Assembly: GCA_004298295.1 (NCBI GenBank)
Contig: SCUH01000174.1
Span: forward strand, 1 to 6,005
Direction of reading: 5' to 3'
DNA from: Betaproteobacteria bacterium
Lineage (GTDB): Bacteria > Pseudomonadota > Gammaproteobacteria > Burkholderiales > SG8-39
Length of the DNA: 6,005 nt
The notes beneath the pieces were generated by a model. That model searched no databases. It had not been told where the DNA came from and was given only the letters and a program-made list of their open reading frames with translations. Below are positions 1 to 4,790 of the stretch, piece after piece. The translations under genes and the position numbers were made by a program. The number at the start of each line of letters is the position of its first letter. The first letter of the stretch is position 1.

Positions 1-483
1 CCAATCGACCTCGATGCGCCGCCCGTCGAGGTCGACGTGCTTCACCACCGCCGGCACGAACGGCAACAGCCGCGCGCGCTCGTCGCTGCCCAGCTCCATC
101 ACGTCGTGCGCGCCGTTCGAGAACATTCCCTTCACGACGCCGAGCACGAGGCCCTGGGCGTTCACCACTTCCAGGCCGACCAGGTCGTCCCAGTAATACG
201 TTCCCCGCGCCGGCGCGGGCAGCGCGCTGCGCGGCACCGACACCCGCTTGCCCTTCAGCGCCCGCGCCTGTTCGCGGGACTCGATTCCAGCCAGCTTCGC
301 GAGCAGCCGGCCGGAATGCATCCGGCATTGCTCCAGCTGCCGCGCGGCACCGTCGATCCACCAGCTCGCGCTCGCCGTAAGGACATCAGGCTCGCCTGCC
401 ACCTCGAGCCAGCCGCGCACGCCATAGGCGCCGGCGACGCGGCCCAGTTCGATCAGCGACGGATCAGGCCGCCTGCTTGGCAA
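1..483 (-). CDS. rimM: Ribosome maturation factor RimM (3' end cut by window edge)
   Basis: RimM binds ribosomal protein uS19 and helps mature the 3' (head) domain of 16S rRNA in the 30S subunit. The minus-strand frame is open from the rpsP end to base 1 and gives about 161 residues. The N-terminal beta-barrel signature [15 protein letters not shown] lies near residues 13-27. The linker motif [11 protein letters not shown], typical of the start of the PRC-barrel half, lies near residues 97-107. The visible end, [21 protein letters not shown], matches the usual RimM C-terminus, so only a few residues should be missing. No ATG exists in frame before the first motif. I chose TTG at 481-483, which overlaps the last 20 bases of rpsP. 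CTG at 454-456 is the other candidate, and neither has a good Shine-Dalgarno. The overlap suggests translational coupling with rpsP. Family call very sure, start unsure. Confidence 0.95.
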   Translation of the reverse strand, partial: MPSRRPDPSLIELGRVAGAYGVRGWLEVAGEPDVLTASASWWIDGAARQLEQCRMHSGRLLAKLAGIESREQARALKGKRVSVPRSALPAPARGTYYWDDLVGLEVVNAQGLVLGVVKGMFSNGAHDVMELGSDERARLLPFVPAVVKHVDLDGRRIEVDW

Positions 484-715
484 ACTGCTTGACGAGGCGC
501 GTCACGGTGGGCGAAAGCCTGGCGCCTTTGCCCGACCAGTGGGTCACGCGCTCCAGGTTCACCCGCAGGGTTTCGCGCCCCGCAGGCGCCTTCGGATCGT
601 AGAAGCCCACGCGCTCGAGAAACTTGCCCTGCGCGGCGCGGCGCGAATCGGCCACCACCAGGCTGTAGAACGGCCGCTTCTTGGCGCCGCCGCGCGCCAG
701 TCGAATCACCACCAT
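464..715 (-). CDS. rpsP: 30S ribosomal protein bS16
   Basis: This is a structural protein of the small ribosomal subunit, needed for assembly of the 16S rRNA 5' domain. The 83-residue product has the normal length for bS16. It starts with the highly conserved [17 protein letters not shown] and carries [14 protein letters not shown] and, near the C-terminus, [11 protein letters not shown], all bS16 hallmarks. The ATG at 713-715 is preceded by a GGGGT Shine-Dalgarno-like stretch six bases upstream. The gene stands first in the usual rpsP-rimM-(trmD-rplS) order, with rimM overlapping its 3' end. A near-consensus sigma70 promoter lies just upstream, so it can be transcribed independently of the ffh unit. 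Nothing in the protein is unusual. Confidence 0.98.
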   Translation of the reverse strand: MVVIRLARGGAKKRPFYSLVVADSRRAAQGKFLERVGFYDPKAPAGRETLRVNLERVTHWSGKGARLSPTVTRLVKQFAKQAA

Positions 716-747
716 CGGATTACCCCGGTGCCTGCGAAAAGGCGCGG

Positions 748-777
748 ATTATAAGGGAATTTCGGTCCTTCTGACAA
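748..777 (-). promoter_or_regulatory. Sigma70 promoter of the rpsP-rimM operon
   Basis: On the minus strand TTGTCA (772-777, five of six consensus bases) is followed after 18 bp by a perfect TATAAT (748-753). Transcription should start near 741, giving a short leader of about 26 bases before the rpsP ATG. A strong promoter at this spot fits the start of a ribosomal protein operon. The -35 box lies entirely inside one arm of the inverted repeat at 771-808. The assignment rests on sequence match only. Confidence 0.75.
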
Positions 778-808
778 GAAATCCCGCGGCAACGCGAATG
801 CTTGTCAG
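771..808. repeat. 8-bp inverted repeat over a stop codon and the rpsP -35 box
   Basis: CTGACAAG (771-778) and CTTGTCAG (801-808) are perfect reverse complements separated by 22 bases. A second short stem, CGCG (785-788) with CGCG (793-796), is nested inside. One arm covers the TGA stop of the small minus-strand gene and the other covers the -35 box of the rpsP promoter. No run of U follows on the minus-strand transcript, so it is not a standard intrinsic terminator. It could be a read-through attenuator hairpin, an operator, or chance. Confidence 0.5.
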
Positions 809-1044
809 TGCTGCGGGGTGACGATCTGGATGTGATCGCGTGCCACATTCAGGAACGGCACCGCCGCCAGATGCCGCACGCCCCCGCTCAGATCCCAGAC
901 CTCGGCGTCGGTGAGCGCGATGAAGCCGCGCGCATCCACCATGTAGTCGGTGATGCGGGCGCCCGGCATCAGGTTGATGTAACCCTTGATCCGATAGCTC
1001 CCGGTCAGGATCGTGACTTTGGTGCGGTTCTCGGTCTCTGCCAT
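805..1044 (-). CDS. Small uncharacterised protein between ffh and rpsP (possibly DUF6812-like)
   Basis: The product is 79 residues with no signal peptide, no membrane helix and no cysteine, so it is probably cytosolic. It looks like a compact beta-rich domain: a strand-like start (VTILTGSYRIKGYINL, residues 10-25), a GARITDYM turn, then FIALTDAEVWDL and PFLNVARDHIQIVTP. From memory this layout (YRI-x-G, a proline/glycine turn, F-x-x-L-T-D, F-L-x-x-x-x-D-x-I) resembles the small DUF6812-type proteins of unknown function; I cannot confirm that here. The start at 1042-1044 is well supported by AGGGAGA seven bases upstream. It lies 45 bp after the ffh stop with no clear terminator, so it is probably co-transcribed with ffh. 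Its base composition is like that of its neighbours. Reality of the gene is likely; function unknown. Confidence 0.8.
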   Translation of the reverse strand: MAETENRTKVTILTGSYRIKGYINLMPGARITDYMVDARGFIALTDAEVWDLSGGVRHLAAVPFLNVARDHIQIVTPQH

Positions 1045-1089
1045 GACGGTTTCTCCCTTTTTCGCTTCGGGTGGCTGCGGCGGCCAAGC

Positions 1090-2442
1090 CTAGCGCATTC
1101 CCGGCAGCATGCCCTTCATGCCGCGCATCATGCGCGCCATGTTGCCGCCCTTCATCAGCTTCATCATCTTCTGCATCTGCTCGAACTGGTTGAGCAGGCG
1201 GTTGACTTCCTGTACCGGCACGCCGGCTCCGCTGGCGATGCGGCGCTTGCGCGAAGCCTTGATCAGCTCGGGCCGCGCGCGCTCCTGGCGCGTCATCGCA
1301 TTGATGATGCCCTCGATGCGGCGGAACTGGCCCTCGTCCTGCAGCTGCGCCGGGTTGATCTGGCCGAGGAGCTGCGCCGGGAGCTTGTCGGCGAGCGCGG
1401 CGATGCCGCCCATTTTTTTCATCTGCTGCACCTGCTGCTTGAAGTCCTCGAGGTCGAAGCCCTTGCCGCGCTTGATCTTCTCGGCGACGCGCTGCGCCTG
1501 CTCGAGGTCGACCTGCTTGTGCGCCTCCTCGACGAGCGACACGATGTCGCCCATGCCGAGGATGCGGGAGGCCATGCGCTCGGGATGGAACGCTTCCAGC
1601 GCGCCGAGTTTCTCGCCGGTGCCGGCAAACTTGATCGGCTTGCCGGTGACCTGGCGCACCGACAGCGCCGCGCCGCCGCGCGCATCGCCGTCGAGCTTGG
1701 TCAGCACCACGCCGGTGAGCGGCAGCGCGGCGCCGAAGGCGCGCGCGACGTTGACCGCATCCTGGCCCTGCATGGCGTCGACCACGAACAGCGTCTCGGC
1801 GGGCGCGAGAATGTCTTCCAGCTCGGCGATTTCCTGCATCATCGGCTGATCGATCGCGAGCCGCCCCGCGCTGTCCACGATCAGCACGTCGTAGTAGCGC
1901 AGGCGCGCGTGCTCCAGCGCGCGCCGCGCGATCTCGGCGGGCCGCTCGCTCGCTTCGCTCCCCAGGAAGTCGACGCCGGCCTGCGCGGCGAGCGTGCGCA
2001 GTTGTTCGATCGCCGCGGGGCGATAGACGTCGCAGGACACGAGCAGCACCTTGTTGCGGCTTTCCTCGCGCAGCAGCCGCGCCAGCTTGCCCGCCGTGGT
2101 CGTCTTGCCGGATCCCTGCAATCCCGCCATCAGGATCACTGCGGGCGGCACCACCGCGAGATTGAGCCCCGTGTGTGCCTCGCCCATCAGCCGCGCCAGC
2201 TCGCGATGCACCACGCCGACCAGCGCCTGTCCCGGCGTCAGGCTGCCGACGACCGCCTCGCCGAGCGCCTTGTCCTTCACCGCGGCGATGAAATCCTTCA
2301 CCACTGGCAGCGCGACGTCCGCCTCGAGCAGCGCGACGCGCACCTCGCGCAGCGCCTCCTGCACGTTCGCTTCGGTGAGACGCGCTTCGCCGCGAATCGT
2401 CTTCACGATCCGCGTCAGGCGCGCGGTCAGGTTCTCGAGCAT
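1090..2442 (-). CDS. ffh: Signal recognition particle protein Ffh (SRP54)
   Basis: Ffh is the GTPase subunit of the signal recognition particle. With 4.5S RNA it captures signal sequences of nascent membrane proteins and docks on FtsY. The 450-residue product has normal length. The N domain (about 1-85) precedes the G domain, which carries G1 GLQGSGKT (107-114), DVYRPAA (138-144), G3 DSAGR (190-194), G4 TKLD (248-251) and GTGEK (274-278). The methionine-rich M domain follows, with the RNA-binding stretch RRIASGAGVPVQEVNRLLNQF (400-420) and a tail rich in KMM and RMM. I chose ATG 2440-2442 because MLENLTARL is the normal Ffh N-terminus; the frame stays open far upstream but that part is meaningless. 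The Shine-Dalgarno is weak (GAAG ten bases upstream). One oddity is DSAGR in place of the usual DTAGR. Confidence 0.98.
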   Translation of the reverse strand: MLENLTARLTRIVKTIRGEARLTEANVQEALREVRVALLEADVALPVVKDFIAAVKDKALGEAVVGSLTPGQALVGVVHRELARLMGEAHTGLNLAVVPPAVILMAGLQGSGKTTTAGKLARLLREESRNKVLLVSCDVYRPAAIEQLRTLAAQAGVDFLGSEASERPAEIARRALEHARLRYYDVLIVDSAGRLAIDQPMMQEIAELEDILAPAETLFVVDAMQGQDAVNVARAFGAALPLTGVVLTKLDGDARGGAALSVRQVTGKPIKFAGTGEKLGALEAFHPERMASRILGMGDIVSLVEEAHKQVDLEQAQRVAEKIKRGKGFDLEDFKQQVQQMKKMGGIAALADKLPAQLLGQINPAQLQDEGQFRRIEGIINAMTRQERARPELIKASRKRRIASGAGVPVQEVNRLLNQFEQMQKMMKLMKGGNMARMMRGMKGMLPGMR

Positions 2443-2460
2443 GGGTGATAAACTTCGAAT

Positions 2461-3312
2461 GTGCCGGAGATTGTAATTCACGGCGTCGTGTCCGCTGCGT
2501 ACGCCGGCCTGGCGTGGCATTTCTGGAGCACGCGCTGGCGCGCGCCGCGCGCCGAGACGCTCGCGGGACTGGCGGGCTGGGAGCGGCTCGCGCTGTTCGC
2601 GACGCTGGCGCTGCACGGCTGGCTGCTGGCGCAGGACGTGTTGCTCGCGCCGCAGCTGCGCTTCGGTTTCGCGCAGGCGCTGGCCGTGACCCTGTGGCTC
2701 GGCGTCGTGATCTACTGGGTGGAGAGCCTGTTCCTGCGGCTCGACGGCTTCGAGCCGCTGATCCTGCCGCTGGCGGCGCTCGCCGCGCCGCTGCCGGCCC
2801 TGTTCCCCGGCCTCGCCAGCCCCGCGCTCGCCGCATCGCTGGAATTCAAGCTGCACATGCTGCTCGCCATGTGCGCTTACAGCCTGTTCACGATCGCGAT
2901 CCTGCACGCGACGCTGATGACGCTGGTCGAGCGGCGCCTGCACCGCGCGGCCGAGCCGGGGCGCGAGCGGCGCGCGCCGCTCGAGGGCGCGCTGGCGCAC
3001 CTGCCGCCGCTGCTCACCCTGGAGCGGCTGCTGTTTCGCCTCATCGCCGCCGCCTTCGCGTTCCTCACGCTCACGCTGGCGAGCGGCATCGCATTCTCCG
3101 AGACGCTGTTCGGGCGCGCGCTGCCCTTCAACCACAAGACCCTGTTCGCGCTGCTCTCCTGGGCGACGTTCGCCGCGCTGCTCGTCGGGCGCCACTTCTA
3201 CGGCTGGCGCGGCCGCACGGCGCTGCGCTGGACCTTGACCGGATTCGTCATGCTCCTGTTCGCCTATGTGGGAAGCCGCTTCGTCCTCGAGGTGATTCTC
3301 GGTCGCGGCTGA
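2461..3312 (+). CDS. ypjD: CcsA/YpjD-like inner-membrane protein (cytochrome c assembly family)
   Basis: The 283-residue product is hydrophobic throughout, with about eight predicted helices near 5-22, 40-57, 68-90, 98-116, 133-153, 191-212, 224-243 and 256-276. This is the layout of YpjD and CcsA/ResC-type cytochrome c assembly proteins. Family-like histidines are visible in LHGW (51-54), KLHMLLAMCAY (130-140) and the NHKTLFALLSW segment (224-234). The ending GFVMLLFAYVGSRFVLEVIL is typical of YpjD. CcsA relatives handle haem for cytochrome c maturation; the role of the shorter YpjD branch is not settled, so haem handling is inference. The start is GTG at 2461: TAA at 2449-2451 blocks any longer version in this frame. 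No Shine-Dalgarno is seen, so GTG at 2488 stays possible. The position beside ffh matches E. coli and supports the name. Confidence 0.9.
   Translation: MPEIVIHGVVSAAYAGLAWHFWSTRWRAPRAETLAGLAGWERLALFATLALHGWLLAQDVLLAPQLRFGFAQALAVTLWLGVVIYWVESLFLRLDGFEPLILPLAALAAPLPALFPGLASPALAASLEFKLHMLLAMCAYSLFTIAILHATLMTLVERRLHRAAEPGRERRAPLEGALAHLPPLLTLERLLFRLIAAAFAFLTLTLASGIAFSETLFGRALPFNHKTLFALLSWATFAALLVGRHFYGWRGRTALRWTLTGFVMLLFAYVGSRFVLEVILGRG
2470..2475 (-). promoter_or_regulatory. Possible -10 box for ffh
   Basis: On the minus strand TACAAT (five of six consensus bases) sits 27 bases before the ffh ATG. It would start transcription near 2463 and give a leader of about 20 bases. No convincing -35 hexamer is found 16-18 bp upstream, and the site lies inside the first codons of the divergent ypjD. 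With only 18 bp between the two start codons, an ffh promoter has to overlap ypjD coding sequence or lie further inside it. Confidence 0.35.
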
Positions 3313-3313
3313 G

Positions 3314-3328
3314 CGGCGCGTCGCGCCG
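3314..3328. repeat. GC palindrome just after ypjD
   Basis: CGGCGCG (3314-3320) and CGCGCCG (3322-3328) form a perfect palindrome around a single T, one base after the ypjD stop. As RNA it would fold with five or six GC pairs. Only two T residues follow before GCAATTCTT, so it is at best a weak terminator. It may instead be an intercistronic hairpin, since the next gene starts 26 bases later. Confidence 0.4.
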
Positions 3329-3354
3329 TTGCAATTCTTCGGGAAGGTGAACCT

Positions 3355-4668
3355 ATGGAACTCGCGATTCTCGCCTGCCTGATCCTCCTCAACGGCAGCT
3401 TCGCCATGGCCGAGGTGGCGCTGCTCACGGCGCGCAAGACACGGCTCGCAACGCTCGCCGCGGGCGGCGACCGGCTGGCCGCGGCGGCCATGCGCCTCAG
3501 CGCCGAGCCGACGCGCTTCCTGTCCACCATCCAGATCGGCATCACCTCCGTGGGGCTGCTCAACGGCATCATCGGCGAGGCGGCGTTCGCGGCGCCGCTG
3601 TCGGCCTGGCTGCAGTCGGTCGGCCTGGATGCCAAGGCCAGCCCGATCGTCGCCACGATCCTGGTCGTGATCGCGATCACTTACGTCTCGATCGTCATCG
3701 GCGAGCTGGTGCCCAAGCGGCTGGGGCAGCACAACGCCGAGGGCATCGCCAAGCTGGTCGCCTGGCCGATGCACGCGCTGGCGCTCGCCTCGGCGCCCTT
3801 CGTGCATCTGCTGTCGGCTTCCACGGACGCCCTTCTCAAGCCCCTGCTGAGCGTGCTGCGCATCCGCCCCAGCGAATCCGGCGCGCAGCCCCTGTCTCCC
3901 GAGGAGATCCGCAGCATCGTGCTCGAGTCCTCGAGCTTCATGCCGAAGAAGCACGTCGCCATCCTGCTCAACCTCTTCGACCTCGGCGAAATCACGGTGC
4001 AGGACATCATGGTGCCGCGCGCGCGCATCGAGTCGATCACCCTGTCCGACGGCATGGAGGCGGTGGCGCGCCAGCTCGCCACCAGCTACCACATGCGCCT
4101 GCCGGTGTTCCGCGACCATGCGGGCGAAGTCGTCGGCGTGCTGCATCTGCGCAAGGTGCTCGGCCTGCTGCACGCCGGAACGCTCGAGCCCGCAGCGCTC
4201 GAGGCCATGCTCGCCGAACCCTACTTCGTGCCCGCGACCACGCCCGTGGTGACGCAGATGCAGTATTTCCAGGAGCACCGTGAACGCCTCGCGCTCGTGG
4301 TGGACGAGTATGGCGAGCTGATGGGGTTGGTGACCCTGGAGGACATCATCGAGGAAATCATCGGCAAGTTCACCACCTCGCTGCCGTCGGCGGCGCCGGC
4401 GCTCGCCTGGGGCGAAGACGGCAGCGCGCAGGCCGAAGGCGCCACCGCGGTACGAGAGCTCAACCGCGCGCTCGGGCTGCGGCTGCCGACCCACGGCCCG
4501 AAAACGCTCAACGGGCTGATCCTCGAGCACCTGCAGGACATTCCGGAAGCCGATGTCTCGATCAAGATCGCGGGCGTGCCGCTCGAGATCGTCCACACGC
4601 ACGGTCGCGTCATCAAGACGGTGCGACTTTTCAAGCCCGCGGAAGCGCCACCCCCCGAGGACCGTTAG
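3355..4668 (+). CDS. CNNM/DUF21-CBS-CorC family membrane transporter (HlyC/CorC type)
   Basis: The 437-residue product has the full three-part layout of this family. Residues 1-165 form a CNNM (DUF21) membrane domain with helices near 1-18, 58-78, 96-118 and 136-158 and the family motif GELVPK (116-121). A tandem CBS pair follows (about 215-338), including QDIMVPRARIE and VVDEYGELMGLVTLEDIIEEI. The C-terminal CorC/HlyC domain spans about 350-427. Relatives are linked to magnesium/cobalt efflux, or in YtfL/PaeA to polyamine export; the older name hemolysin is misleading. The substrate cannot be read from sequence. The ATG at 3355 has AAGGTG five bases upstream. It follows ypjD by 42 bp on the same strand, probably as one unit. 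By position it corresponds to E. coli yfjD, but the membrane half looks more YtfL-like (see findings). Confidence 0.9.
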   Translation: MELAILACLILLNGSFAMAEVALLTARKTRLATLAAGGDRLAAAAMRLSAEPTRFLSTIQIGITSVGLLNGIIGEAAFAAPLSAWLQSVGLDAKASPIVATILVVIAITYVSIVIGELVPKRLGQHNAEGIAKLVAWPMHALALASAPFVHLLSASTDALLKPLLSVLRIRPSESGAQPLSPEEIRSIVLESSSFMPKKHVAILLNLFDLGEITVQDIMVPRARIESITLSDGMEAVARQLATSYHMRLPVFRDHAGEVVGVLHLRKVLGLLHAGTLEPAALEAMLAEPYFVPATTPVVTQMQYFQEHRERLALVVDEYGELMGLVTLEDIIEEIIGKFTTSLPSAAPALAWGEDGSAQAEGATAVRELNRALGLRLPTHGPKTLNGLILEHLQDIPEADVSIKIAGVPLEIVHTHGRVIKTVRLFKPAEAPPPEDR

Positions 4669-4689
4669 ACCGGATTGCGGAGGGTCTAA
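4665..4689. repeat. Inverted repeat over the transporter stop codon
   Basis: TTAGACC (4665-4671) and GGTCTAA (4683-4689) are perfect reverse complements with an 11-base loop. The left arm contains the TAG stop of the transporter gene. An alternative stem, ACCGG (4669-4673) with CCGGT (4694-4698), shares bases with it, so the two cannot form together; GTTT follows the second. Neither has a proper U-tract. It may be a weak terminator separating the transporter from pilC. Confidence 0.4.
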
Positions 4690-4790
4690 ATACCCGGTGT
4701 TTCAGCATGTTAGCGCAACAACTTGAGGCTTTACAAAAATCGCCACGCAGGGCATCATCAATTCATGGCGATTGAGCGAGGAGCGCACTG
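4669..4790 (+). promoter_or_regulatory. pilC leader region with candidate promoter and hairpin
   Basis: This 122-bp gap is visibly richer in A and T than the flanking genes, as expected of a promoter region. A weak sigma70 match is TTTACA (4730-4735), 17 bp, CATCAT (4753-4758), with a predicted start near 4765. An 8-bp perfect inverted repeat, AATCGCCA (4738-4745) and TGGCGATT (4766-4773), overlaps it. A strong Shine-Dalgarno GAGGAG lies seven bases before the pilC ATG. I found no sigma54 -24/-12 pattern. No pilB or other recognisable gene is present in the gap. Confidence 0.4.

Noticed and set aside
1413..1419. Run of seven A on the ffh coding strand (ATG AAA AAA ATG), a possible slippage site.
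   Set aside because: It simply encodes the normal MKKM of the Ffh M domain, is not in the phase of a classical -1 slippery heptamer, and no alternative product makes sense.
802..2448. A plus-strand frame of 548 codons, rich in His, Leu and Arg.
   Set aside because: Antisense shadow of ffh and the small gene; no recognisable motif and no Shine-Dalgarno.
749..2836. A minus-strand frame of 695 codons, very rich in Arg, Ala and Gly.
   Set aside because: Shifted-frame shadow over ffh and antisense over ypjD; composition reflects GC-rich codons, with no domain.
2445..3350. A plus-strand frame of 301 codons overlapping ypjD.
   Set aside because: Arg/Ala-rich alternate frame of ypjD, whose own frame has clear membrane helices and family motifs.
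1090..4602. A minus-strand frame open for 1170 codons, running from inside the transporter through ypjD into ffh.
   Set aside because: Only the last 450 codons are Ffh. The upstream part is antisense to two clear plus-strand genes and is low-complexity Q/R/E-rich, as expected of stop-poor antisense frames in GC-rich DNA.
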